A stretch of DNA of 10,078 nucleotides from Pseudomonadota bacterium (GTDB taxonomy: Bacteria; Pseudomonadota; Alphaproteobacteria; Rhizobiales; Rhizobiaceae). The position numbers were made by a program, and so were the translations under genes. The notes beneath the pieces are model-generated. The model ran no database searches and was not told the origin of the DNA. It saw nothing but the letters and a program-made list of their open reading frames with translations. This document shows, piece after piece, positions 1-6,582 of the stretch; within the stretch, counting starts at the first letter, position 1; each line of letters opens with the position of its first letter. The stretch covers positions 1 to 10,078 of the forward strand of contig QGUU01000054.1 of assembly GCA_003242525.1 (NCBI GenBank). The letters run 5' to 3'.

Positions 1-752
1 GGATTGATGAAGGAGGCGCCGGGCGTATGCAGGCCCATGATCTCCATCAGCATCTGGTTGGAATTGGCCGTGCCGTAAAAGGTGCAGGTGCCGGGACCGT
101 GGTAGGATTTGGCTTCCGCCTCCAGGAGCTCGGCCCGACCGACCTTGCCCTCGGCATATAATTGGCGGACCCTGGCTTTCTCATCGTTTGGCAGGCCACT
201 GGTCATGGGCCCGGCCGGAATAAACACGGCAGGCAGGTGGCCGAAGGAAAGCGCAGCAATCACCAGTCCCGGAACTATCTTGTCGCACACGCCAAGAAAG
301 GCTGCGGCATCAAACATGTTGTGCGACAGGCCGATGGCCGCGGCCATCGCTATCACGTCGCGCGAGAACAGGGACAGTTCCATGCCTGGCTGGCCCTGGG
401 TGATACCGTCGCACATGGCCGGAACGCCGCCGGCCACCTGGGCGATTCCTCCCGCTTCCTGCGCTGCCTCCTTGATGAGGCGCGGAAAGGTCTCGAATGG
501 CTGGTGCGCCGAGAGCATGTCGTTATATGCGGTGATGATGCCCAGGTTTGGCACGCGATCGCCAGAAAGCGCTGTCTTTTCGGCGGGGGAACAGGCGGCA
601 AAGCCGTGGGCAAGGTTGCCGCAGGACAGGACGGAGCGGCTCGCCGACTTGCCTGCCGCTTCGGCGATGCGGGCGAGATAGGCTTCGCGGCTGGGCTTGG
701 AGCGCTCGCGGATACGGTCCGTGATGACCTGGATGTCGCGTCTGGCTGTCAT
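1..752 (-). CDS. edd: 6-phosphogluconate dehydratase, N-terminal part (Entner-Doudoroff pathway)
   Basis: This enzyme dehydrates 6-phosphogluconate to 2-keto-3-deoxy-6-phosphogluconate (KDPG) in the cytoplasm, using an iron-sulfur cluster. About 250 residues are present, starting [18 protein letters not shown]; the family is about 600 residues long, so the window edge removes the C-terminal 60 percent. Recognisable blocks are [46 protein letters not shown] and [16 protein letters not shown]. Cysteines at about residues 114, 156 and 223 match the conserved cysteines of the IlvD/Edd family that bind the cluster. The ATG at 750-752 has an AAGGA ribosome binding site (760-764) seven bases upstream. 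It is the last visible gene of the zwf-pgl-edd operon. IlvD (dihydroxy-acid dehydratase) is a related family, but the sequence and the operon both favour Edd. No disruption is seen in the part present. Confidence 0.95.
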   Translation of the reverse strand, partial: MTARRDIQVITDRIRERSKPSREAYLARIAEAAGKSASRSVLSCGNLAHGFAACSPAEKTALSGDRVPNLGIITAYNDMLSAHQPFETFPRLIKEAAQEAGGIAQVAGGVPAMCDGITQGQPGMELSLFSRDVIAMAAAIGLSHNMFDAAAFLGVCDKIVPGLVIAALSFGHLPAVFIPAGPMTSGLPNDEKARVRQLYAEGKVGRAELLEAEAKSYHGPGTCTFYGTANSNQMLMEIMGLHTPGASFIN

Positions 753-769
753 GACACTTTCCTTGCGAC

Positions 770-789
770 TGGGACGAAAACGCCTCCCA
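770..789 (-). promoter_or_regulatory. Small hairpin in the pgl-edd intercistronic gap
   Basis: On the transcribed (minus) strand TGGGA pairs with TCCCA, and inside that CG pairs with CG around a TTTT loop, leaving two G residues bulged. It lies five bases upstream of the edd ribosome binding site and 18 bases after the pgl stop. There is no U-run directly after the stem, so it does not look like an intrinsic terminator. It could influence mRNA processing or edd translation; that role is inference. Confidence 0.3.
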
Positions 790-807
790 TCGTGCGGCAG
801 GGAACTC

Positions 808-1506
808 CTAAGGGGCCCAGAAAAGCTCGATCGGCTCGCGCAGTGCGTCTATGACGGCGCGAATGGGCTTCCGCTCGCCTGCGGTAATGATCCGCTCGAA
901 AACCGATCGTTTCTCTGCCCCTTCGATATGCAGGCCGACAAAGCGCGCCCGCACGATCTCCGCCAGAGTCAATGTCAGCCGCGGTTCCCCGGCGCTTTCG
1001 GCGTAAACGGGCATGACGATGCGCGGCGCTGACGGATCCAGAAGCCGCTCCAGGCCCTGTGCATCCGGAAACAGCGAAGCGGTATGTCCATCAGCGCCCA
1101 TGCCGAGCATCAGCACGTCAAAAGGCAGGCCAAGCCTGCGCAAGGCTTCGTCGCTATCCGCAGCAGCTTCCTCCGGCGTCTCCCCGGACCGGAACAGCGG
1201 GACGAAATGCGCCGCTGCCGCGCGACCCTGCAGAAGATTTTCCTTGACCAGGGCCGCGTTGGAACGGGGCGACGACTGGGGCACGAAACGCTCGTCCACG
1301 AGGGCTACCGTCACCCTGTCCCAGGCAATGTCGGTTTCCGAGAGTGCCGCGAAGAACCTTGCCGGCGTCGTGCCGCCGGAAACGGCAAGCAGGGCGTTGC
1401 CACGCTGCGAAATGGCCTGGGCAAGACGTCCTGCCACCGTAGAGGCCAGCGCCGAGGCCAGCGCATCCCGATCGGCAAATTCATTCCAGTGATAAACCGG
1501 TCCCAT
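808..1506 (-). CDS. pgl: 6-phosphogluconolactonase (DevB/Pgl family)
   Basis: Pgl hydrolyses 6-phosphogluconolactone, the product of Zwf, to 6-phosphogluconate, the substrate of Edd. The 232-residue product ([10 protein letters not shown]...) has the usual length for the DevB-type lactonase. It carries the family motifs SGGTTP (residues 43-48, sugar phosphate binding), DERFVP (71-76) and [13 protein letters not shown] (135-147, containing the catalytic-region Asp and His). It ends in ELFWAP, typical of the family. The start chosen is the ATG whose A is the last base of the zwf stop codon (TGATG, shared base 1506), which points to translational coupling. An in-frame ATG at 1524 (MAREQLMGP...) would add six residues inside zwf and cannot be excluded. 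A longer reading frame reaching 1647 only runs antiparallel-free through zwf in another frame and is not credible as protein. Confidence 0.95.
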   Translation of the reverse strand: MGPVYHWNEFADRDALASALASTVAGRLAQAISQRGNALLAVSGGTTPARFFAALSETDIAWDRVTVALVDERFVPQSSPRSNAALVKENLLQGRAAAAHFVPLFRSGETPEEAAADSDEALRRLGLPFDVLMLGMGADGHTASLFPDAQGLERLLDPSAPRIVMPVYAESAGEPRLTLTLAEIVRARFVGLHIEGAEKRSVFERIITAGERKPIRAVIDALREPIELFWAP

Positions 1507-2975
1507 CAATTGCTCTCGTGCCATGTACGCCCATCGCGCTCGATGAGGGCGATGGAGGCGGACGGTCCCCATGTGCCGGCCGTGTAACCCTGCACTTCCT
1601 GCCGATTCTGCTCCCAGGCATTGAGTATGGGATCGATCCAGTTCCACGCCGCTTCAACTTCGTCGCGGCGCATGAACAGCGTTTGGTTGCCGCGCACCAC
1701 ATCCATGATGAGGCGCTCGTAGGCATCGGGCGCGCGATGGCGGAAGGATTGCGCGAAGCTCATGTCGAGCGGAATCTGCCTCAGTCGCATGCCGCCGGGC
1801 CCCGGATCCTTGACCATGAGGAACTGTTTGACTCCCTCATCGGGCTGGAGGCGGATGACAAGCTGGTTGGCGCTGATATTGCCGGCGCTCTCGTCGAAGA
1901 TCGAATGCGGGATGCGCTTGAATTCGATGACGATCTCCGAAACCCGGCTCGCCATCCGCTTGCCGGTACGCAGGTAGAAGGGCACCCCGGCCCAGCGCCA
2001 GTTGGCAATCTCTGCCTTGATGGCGACGAAGGTCTCGGTGCCGGATTCGCGACCCAGTTCCTCGACATAGCCCTTCACCGGGCCGCCTGCCGAAGCGCCG
2101 GCGCGATACTGGCCACGCACTGTCTGGCGGGGGGCATCATTGCCATTGATGCGCTTGAGCGCCCTCAGCACCTTGAGTTTCTCGTCACGCACCGCATCGG
2201 CATTCATGGACGACGGAGCCTCCATGGCCACCAGGCAGAGCAGCTGCAGGATATGGTTCTGCACCATGTCGCGCAGAGCACCCGCCTTGTCATAATAGGT
2301 GACGCGGTCTTCCAGACCCACCGTTTCAGCCACGGTAATCTGCACATGGTCGATATGGGCGGAGTTCCAAAGGGGCTCATAGAGCATGTTGGCGAAGCGC
2401 AGCGCCATCAGGTTCTGCACCGTCTCCTTGCCGAGATAGTGGTCAATGCGGAAGATTTGATGCTCGCCGAAATCGCTGCCCACCAGGTCGTTCAGGGCGC
2501 GGGCGGAAGCGAGGTCGCGACCGATCGGCTTCTCAACCACGATGCGCGATTTCGGCGTGATGAGGCCATGCTCGCGCAGATGATGCGAAATATTGCCGAA
2601 CAGCGTCGGCGCCACGGCGAGATAGAAGGCGCGAATGCGGTCGCTTTCTCCAATCGCCTTTTTCAGCTCGTCAAAGCCGACGCCGGAGGTCGCGTCCGTC
2701 GAAACGTATGAAAGGCGCGCCACGAAGCTTTCCAGCTCCTTAGGGTCAACGTCGCTCGCATTGACGTGATCGGTGACGGCCTGGCGTGCGAAAGCCTGAA
2801 ATTCCTCGTTGCTCAGCTTTGCGCGCGACGTGCCTATGATGCGCGTCGGCTCGGAAAACTGATGGTCGCGCTGACGGTAATAGAGGGCCGGTAGAAGCTT
2901 GCGCTCCGACAGATCGCCGGTGCCGCCGAATATGATGAAATCGAACGGGTCAACGGGTATGATCTGGCTTGTCAT
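1506..2975 (-). CDS. zwf: Glucose-6-phosphate 1-dehydrogenase
   Basis: Zwf oxidises glucose-6-phosphate to 6-phosphogluconolactone with NAD(P)+, the committed step into the Entner-Doudoroff and oxidative pentose phosphate routes. The 489-residue protein has the family's usual length. An N-terminal Rossmann fold carries FGGTGDLSERKLLPALY (residues 16-32, nucleotide binding). The EKPIGRDL block follows, then the signature RIDHYLGKE with Asp178 and His179, the substrate-binding and catalytic region. KAGALRDMVQNHILQLL and LRTGKRM lie further on. The chosen ATG gives MTSQIIPVDPFDF; a weak GGA lies eight bases upstream. The frame stays open to a TTG at 3014, but that start would fall next to the predicted -10 box and adds a sequence not typical of the family. 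It is the first gene of the operon: pgl overlaps its stop by one base. Confidence 0.97.
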   Translation of the reverse strand: MTSQIIPVDPFDFIIFGGTGDLSERKLLPALYYRQRDHQFSEPTRIIGTSRAKLSNEEFQAFARQAVTDHVNASDVDPKELESFVARLSYVSTDATSGVGFDELKKAIGESDRIRAFYLAVAPTLFGNISHHLREHGLITPKSRIVVEKPIGRDLASARALNDLVGSDFGEHQIFRIDHYLGKETVQNLMALRFANMLYEPLWNSAHIDHVQITVAETVGLEDRVTYYDKAGALRDMVQNHILQLLCLVAMEAPSSMNADAVRDEKLKVLRALKRINGNDAPRQTVRGQYRAGASAGGPVKGYVEELGRESGTETFVAIKAEIANWRWAGVPFYLRTGKRMASRVSEIVIEFKRIPHSIFDESAGNISANQLVIRLQPDEGVKQFLMVKDPGPGGMRLRQIPLDMSFAQSFRHRAPDAYERLIMDVVRGNQTLFMRRDEVEAAWNWIDPILNAWEQNRQEVQGYTAGTWGPSASIALIERDGRTWHESN

Positions 2976-3015
2976 TGGGCATTTCCGTGCTGGCCGCGCC
3001 AAAGCGCTGGGCAAT

Positions 3016-3044
3016 CATATATTCTAATCGATTTAAAGTTTCCA
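3016..3044 (-). promoter_or_regulatory. Candidate promoter of the zwf-pgl-edd operon
   Basis: On the minus strand a TGGAAA box (3039-3044) and a TATATG box (3016-3021) are separated by exactly 17 bases in the only AT-rich patch of the zwf upstream region. They resemble a housekeeping sigma-70 type promoter, with a good -10 and a moderate -35. Transcription would start near 3009, giving a leader of about 35 bases before the zwf ATG at 2975. The spacer holds an imperfect 16-base dyad centred on AATCGATT (3026-3033), a possible operator. The boxes are seen in the sequence; promoter activity is inferred. Confidence 0.4.
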
Positions 3045-3095
3045 GTGCCATGGTGTCACAGCACCTTGCGAAGAACTGGGCCAAGGTTATGCCCC

Positions 3096-3122
3096 ATCAA
3101 GGCGCGATAGTGGCGCCCTGAT
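3096..3122. promoter_or_regulatory. 27-base imperfect palindrome upstream of the aldehyde dehydrogenase gene
   Basis: The arms ATCAAGGCGC (3096-3105) and GCGCCCTGAT (3113-3122) are complementary at 9 of 10 positions (mismatch 3100/3118) around a seven-base centre, GATAGTG. The centre is about 39 bases ahead of the ATG at 3148. It may be an operator for a dimeric regulator of the aldehyde dehydrogenase-SDR pair, or form a hairpin in the leader mRNA. No adjacent T-run supports a terminator. The symmetry is seen directly; function is inferred. Confidence 0.4.
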
Positions 3123-3134
3123 TGCCGGCAGCCG

Positions 3135-3140
3135 AAGGAG
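3135..3140 (+). promoter_or_regulatory. Ribosome binding site deciding the aldehyde dehydrogenase start
   Basis: AAGGAG is a near-perfect Shine-Dalgarno sequence. It is only one base from the first in-frame ATG (3142), seven bases from the ATG at 3148 and thirteen from the ATG at 3154. Normal spacing therefore selects 3148. Confidence 0.7.
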
Positions 3141-3147
3141 AATGCGG

Positions 3148-4623
3148 ATGGATATGGATGAACCGAAAGGCACTGCCGGCCGCCAGACCTTCCGGCAGGT
3201 CATTGGAGGCCAGAGCGTCGCGGCCCTGTCGGGCGCGGAGATCGACGTGTCCTGCCCGTCCGACGGGAAGGTCTTTGCCTCCATCCCGGCCTCGGAGGCG
3301 GCAGATGTGGATCGTGCGGTACGCGCGGCACGCACGGCCTTCGACGACGGCCCGTGGTCGCGCATGCCAGCGCTCGAGCGCGGCCGGCTGCTGACGCGGC
3401 TCTTCCAGCTTGTCGAGAAAAATGGGGACGAGCTGGCAGCACTCGAATCGCGCGACACCGGCAAGCCCGCCCGACAGGGCAAGGCCGACGTCGCGGCAAC
3501 GATGCGCTACTACGAGTATTATGGCGGGGCGGCTGACAAGATCCACGGCGATACCCTGCCCTTCCTGGAAGGCTACACGGCGCTGACCCTGCGCGAACCG
3601 CATGGCGTGGTGGCCGGGATCATCCCGTGGAACTATCCGCTGCAGATCCTGGCGCGCGTGGCCGGGGCCGCCCTCGCCATGGGCAACACGCTTGTAGTCA
3701 AACCCGCGGAAGACGCTTCCCTGACAGCCATACGCATGGCCGAACTGGCGCTGGAAGCAGGCTTTCCCGACGGGGTGTTCAATGTCATCACCGGCTATGG
3801 GCGGGAAGCGGGCGCGGCGCTCTCGTCGCATCCGCTGGTCGATTATGTCACCTTCACCGGATCTCCGGCGACCGGAACAGCCATCCAGCAGGCTGCGGCG
3901 CGGAACAACCGCGGCGTGACCATGGAGCTTGGCGGCAAGTCGCCCCAGATCGTCTTCGCCGACGCCGATATTGAAAAGGCGCTGCCAGTACTCGTCAACG
4001 CCATTATCCAAAATGGAGGCCAGACCTGTTCGGCCGGTAGCCGAATCCTAATCGAACGACCGATCTATAATGAACTGGCCGCTGCGCTGGCCGAACGGTT
4101 TGCCAGGCTCGTTGCCGGGCCGCATGATGCCGACCTCGATCTCGGGGCGTTGATAAACCACAAGCAGAAGCAGCGCGTGGCCGGCATGGTGGCCGAGGCA
4201 GAGGCAGCGGGCGTAGAGGTGCTAGCCCGCGGCACCATCCATCCCGATGCGCCGGCCGAAGGCTACTATTTTGCGCCGACGCTCTTCGGCCCGAGCGACC
4301 CGCGATCGGTCATTGCCCAGGAAGAAGTATTCGGCCCGGTGCTGACCCTCTTTGCCTTCGACGGCGAGGACGAGGCGGTAAGGCTGGCAAACGGAACCGA
4401 TTATGGCCTGGTCGCCGGCGTATGGACCAGGGATGGCGCGCGCCAGCACAGGGTGGCCAAGCGGGTGCGCGCAGGGCAGGTCTTCGTCAATGGCTACGGC
4501 GCCGGCGGCGGCATCGAGCTGCCTTTCGGGGGCTTCAAGCGCTCCGGCCACGGCCGTGAAAAGGGATTCGAGGCCCTGTACGACATGTCGGCCACCAAGA
4601 CGGTCGTGTTCAACCACGGCTAG
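3148..4623 (+). CDS. NAD(P)-dependent aldehyde dehydrogenase (ALDH superfamily)
   Basis: The 491-residue protein oxidises an aldehyde to the carboxylic acid with NAD(P)+ and is presumably cytoplasmic. All key residues of the ALDH family are visible: Asn162 in PWNYP (oxyanion hole), Lys185 in KPAE (cofactor binding), Glu260 in MELGGKSP (general base), nucleophile Cys294 in GGQTCSAGSR and Glu392/393 in EEVFGPV. The C-terminal LPFGGFKRSGHGREKG block is typical of the betaine-aldehyde, succinate-semialdehyde and aminobutyraldehyde-type enzymes. Spacing from the Shine-Dalgarno selects the ATG at 3148. It is divergent from zwf and is followed 141 bases later by an SDR gene, suggesting a two-step oxidation of an alcohol or amine-derived aldehyde. 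The substrate cannot be read from the sequence. A gamma-glutamyl-aminobutyraldehyde (PuuC) role is possible given the PuuA/PuuB-like genes downstream, but sugar- or osmolyte-derived aldehydes fit as well. Confidence 0.95.
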   Translation: MDMDEPKGTAGRQTFRQVIGGQSVAALSGAEIDVSCPSDGKVFASIPASEAADVDRAVRAARTAFDDGPWSRMPALERGRLLTRLFQLVEKNGDELAALESRDTGKPARQGKADVAATMRYYEYYGGAADKIHGDTLPFLEGYTALTLREPHGVVAGIIPWNYPLQILARVAGAALAMGNTLVVKPAEDASLTAIRMAELALEAGFPDGVFNVITGYGREAGAALSSHPLVDYVTFTGSPATGTAIQQAAARNNRGVTMELGGKSPQIVFADADIEKALPVLVNAIIQNGGQTCSAGSRILIERPIYNELAAALAERFARLVAGPHDADLDLGALINHKQKQRVAGMVAEAEAAGVEVLARGTIHPDAPAEGYYFAPTLFGPSDPRSVIAQEEVFGPVLTLFAFDGEDEAVRLANGTDYGLVAGVWTRDGARQHRVAKRVRAGQVFVNGYGAGGGIELPFGGFKRSGHGREKGFEALYDMSATKTVVFNHG

Positions 4624-4718
4624 GAATGTGACCAGGCTGGACTTTGACAGGCCATTGCTTCAGCGCGAGCGCGGCGGTGCGGCTGGAGCGCTTCGGCGGC
4701 ACATGTCATTCAGTTGCC

Positions 4719-4735
4719 GCCAGCAGGCTGTTGGC
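4719..4735 (+). promoter_or_regulatory. Short hairpin in the ALDH-SDR gap
   Basis: GCCAGC and GTTGGC form a six-base-pair stem (one G-U pair) around an AGGCT loop, 18 bases before the SDR ribosome binding site. No T-run follows. The rest of the 141-base gap shows a TTGACA (4644-4649) without a matching -10 box, so I see no convincing separate promoter and take the two genes to be co-transcribed. Confidence 0.2.
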
Positions 4736-4764
4736 CGACAGTCGGGCCGGGCGGGAGAAATCTG

Positions 4765-5514
4765 ATGAATCGTCTCAAGAACAAGGTCGCCGTCATCACC
4801 GGTGCGGCATCCGGGTTCGGCGCGGGGATGGCCAGACGCTTTGCAGAGGAAGGCGCGAAGATCGTCGTTGCCGACATCAACGCAAGGGGTGCCGAGCAGG
4901 TCGCAAGCGAGATTGGCAAAGCGGCCGTGTGGACAAGGATGGACGTGTCCCTTCGTTCCGACTTCGAGGAGATGACGACCACCGCCATGAATGCGTTTGG
5001 CCGCATCGACATCATGGTCAACAATGCCGGTTTCACCCATCGCAACGGTGACATGCTGAAGGTGGACGAGGCCACCTTCGACCTCATCACCGCCATCAAC
5101 ATGAAGGCGATTTACCATGCGGCGGTCTGCGTCGTGCCGATCATGGAAAAGCAGGGGGGCGGCGTGATCCTCACCACGGCCTCCACCGCCGGCCTGAGGC
5201 CCCGGCCCGGCCTCACCTGGTACAATGCGTCCAAGGGCTGGGCAATCACGGCGACCAAATCCATGGCGGTCGAACTCGCGCCGAAGAACATCAGGGTCAA
5301 CTGCCTCTGCCCGGTGGCGGGCGAGACGGGCATGCTTGCCCGGTTCATGGGAGAGGACACGCCGGAGATGCGCGCCAAATTCCGTGCCTCAATCCCCCTC
5401 GGGCGGTTTTCGACGCCCCTGGACATCGCAAATGCCGCGCTATGGCTGGCCTCCGACGAGGCCTCATTCGTCACCGGCGTTGCGCTGGAGGTGGACGGGG
5501 GCCGCTGCGTCTGA
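4765..5514 (+). CDS. Short-chain dehydrogenase/reductase (classical SDR family)
   Basis: The 249-residue protein is a classical SDR, an NAD(P)-dependent oxidoreductase for alcohol/ketone interconversion. It shows the cofactor motif TGAASGFG (residues 12-19), Asp37 at the end of the second strand (VVADIN), which favours NAD(H) over NADP(H), NNAG (86-89), catalytic Ser140 in TTASTAG and the Tyr153-x-x-x-Lys157 pair in YNASK. The C-terminal VDGG is typical of the family. The ATG at 4765 has a GGGAG ribosome binding site (4753-4757) with seven-base spacing; an earlier in-frame ATG at 4714 lacks one. It lies downstream of the aldehyde dehydrogenase on the same strand, so the pair could oxidise an alcohol to aldehyde to acid, although SDRs of this type are often labelled 3-oxoacyl-ACP reductase or glucose dehydrogenase by default. 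It ends convergently 68 bases from the next gene. That gap holds GC-rich short inverted repeats but no clear intrinsic terminator. Confidence 0.93.
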   Translation: MNRLKNKVAVITGAASGFGAGMARRFAEEGAKIVVADINARGAEQVASEIGKAAVWTRMDVSLRSDFEEMTTTAMNAFGRIDIMVNNAGFTHRNGDMLKVDEATFDLITAINMKAIYHAAVCVVPIMEKQGGGVILTTASTAGLRPRPGLTWYNASKGWAITATKSMAVELAPKNIRVNCLCPVAGETGMLARFMGEDTPEMRAKFRASIPLGRFSTPLDIANAALWLASDEASFVTGVALEVDGGRCV

Positions 5515-5582
5515 GAAATGCGCACAGACGCGGCTGAGGCGGCCGTGCCGCATCGACGGCTGCCGGAACCTCGCCTGCAGGA

Positions 5583-6395
5583 TCAACCGTCGCGCTTGAC
5601 GAAGCTCTTGTAAATCCAGCCCCGCTTGCCCTTGTACACGACCTGGCACCAAGCCTTGCAGGAAACGACCTCAACGGAGGCCTTGGCAGGAATTGTTCCG
5701 AGGGCGGTGGCACCTTTCTTCGGCCCTGCGCGCATGGTGACGGCGCGTAATATGTGTCCGTTTGGCCGACTTTTCTCCGCACTTGCGCTCTCGTCGGGAA
5801 TGGAAGCCGTTCTGGCCCCGTCAGGTCCTTGCGCCGTGGAATTGGCCGCCGGCTCCGCCTGGTAGGCGGCCACGGACGCCGCCTGTTCGGGCGTTGGAAG
5901 AGGTGGCGGGGCCTCCCTGCCCGTTACAATCCCGGTTTCGCTCGCCTGAGCGGCAAGGGCCGCCGAGGCGCTCGCCTTCGCAGGGGCCTTACCACTCCAT
6001 CGCGGATCGTTCGCGGTCAACGAGGCGGAATCGGCATCTTCCTTGCCTTGAGAGGACGCCGGAACCCCCGCCTCACCCTGGGATGCGGAAACGGGGAGTT
6101 CCGTTTCTGCTGAAACGGTAGCTGACTTCTCGACGGCCGCCACCGTCACGACCTCGCTTTCAGCCGAGGCCGCTTCCGGCACGTCCTCGATTTGCGCAAA
6201 TGCCTGCCGGTCTCCCGCTGGCATTGCCAGCCAGAAAGCGGTGGCGGCAACGCAAAGCAGGGCCAAGGTGCCGGCGGCCGCAATGACGATATGGGAATTG
6301 GACTTGACCTGCTGCCAGAAAGAGGGTCGGGCGTCATAGCCAAACTGCATGGCCAGGCGCCGGCGCTTCAGGACGAAGCGTGAGAGCACGTTCAC
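5583..6395 (-). CDS. Membrane-anchored SH3b-domain protein
   Basis: The predicted 270-residue product has a basic, probably cytoplasmic N-terminus (RFVLKRRRLAMQFGYD), one hydrophobic segment at about residues 36-58 (IVIAAAGTLALLCVAATAFWLA) and a long low-complexity Ala/Glu/Ser-rich stretch. A C-terminal SH3b (SH3_3-like) domain follows at about 214-270, with AVTMRAGPKKG, two nearby cysteines (SCKAWC) and GKRGWIYKSFV. The expected topology is a single-pass anchor with the SH3b domain in the periplasm; such domains in bacteria often bind cell-wall peptides. I chose the GTG at 6395 because GGAGG lies eight bases upstream; GTG 6389 has AGGAG five bases upstream. The first ATG inside (6350) and the longer frame reaching 6455 have no ribosome binding site. 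The protein stands alone, convergent with the SDR. The molecular function is unknown. Confidence 0.8.
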   Translation of the reverse strand: MNVLSRFVLKRRRLAMQFGYDARPSFWQQVKSNSHIVIAAAGTLALLCVAATAFWLAMPAGDRQAFAQIEDVPEAASAESEVVTVAAVEKSATVSAETELPVSASQGEAGVPASSQGKEDADSASLTANDPRWSGKAPAKASASAALAAQASETGIVTGREAPPPLPTPEQAASVAAYQAEPAANSTAQGPDGARTASIPDESASAEKSRPNGHILRAVTMRAGPKKGATALGTIPAKASVEVVSCKAWCQVVYKGKRGWIYKSFVKRDG

Positions 6396-6403
6396 TCCTG
6401 CCA

Positions 6404-6408
6404 CCTCC
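6404..6408 (-). promoter_or_regulatory. Ribosome binding site supporting a GTG start for the SH3b protein
   Basis: GGAGG on the minus strand lies eight bases before GTG 6395, and a second AGGAG (6395-6399) lies five bases before GTG 6389. No such sequence precedes the internal ATG at 6350. Confidence 0.55.
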
Positions 6409-6495
6409 GAACAAGACCAGCCTTCATTCGATTTCCAATCCGCGCCGGCCTGCAAATAAAGCGGGCCTTCTTACATTTATCCCGCTCTTCGCCCC

Positions 6496-6524
6496 CGCAA
6501 TTGGCCCTAACCTGCACGCAATTG
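6496..6524. repeat. Two direct copies of CGCAATTG with 21-base period upstream of the SH3b gene
   Basis: CGCAATTG occurs at 6496-6503 and 6517-6524, start to start 21 bases, close to two helical turns. Each copy contains the palindrome CAATTG. They lie about 100-130 bases upstream of the SH3b start, in the 186-base gap after the oxidoreductase gene. This spacing would put two bound regulators on the same face of the DNA. No clear -10/-35 pair could be assigned nearby. Confidence 0.35.
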
Positions 6525-6569
6525 TGGCATCACTGCGCCCGCCAGGACAGGCCCCAGGCGTTTTTCAGG

Positions 6570-6582
6570 GGACAAAATGTCC
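6570..6582. repeat. 13-base palindrome at the oxidoreductase stop codon
   Basis: GGACAAAATGTCC is two perfect five-base arms around AAA on the plus strand (TTT on the minus strand). Its edge overlaps the last base of the TAG stop of the oxidoreductase gene (6582-6584). The stem is short and no U-run follows on the transcribed strand, so it is a poor terminator. It could be a protein-binding site for the SH3b upstream region. Confidence 0.3.

Noticed and set aside
1518..2711. 397-residue open frame on the plus strand, antisense to zwf
   Set aside because: Zwf on the other strand has complete family motifs. Long antisense frames are expected from GC-rich codon bias, and the translation shows no recognisable domain.
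3097..4011. 304-residue open frame on the minus strand, antisense to the aldehyde dehydrogenase
   Set aside because: The plus-strand ALDH has all catalytic residues; the antisense product is low in recognisable structure.
4644..4649. Perfect TTGACA -35 box between the ALDH and SDR genes
   Set aside because: The sequence 16-18 bases downstream is GC-rich (GAGCGC) with nothing like a -10 box, so a separate SDR promoter is not supported.
5515..5582. Possible bidirectional terminator between the convergent SDR and SH3b genes
   Set aside because: Short GC-rich inverted repeats such as GCGGC-CGT-GCCGC exist, but stems are five base pairs and no T-run lies on either side.
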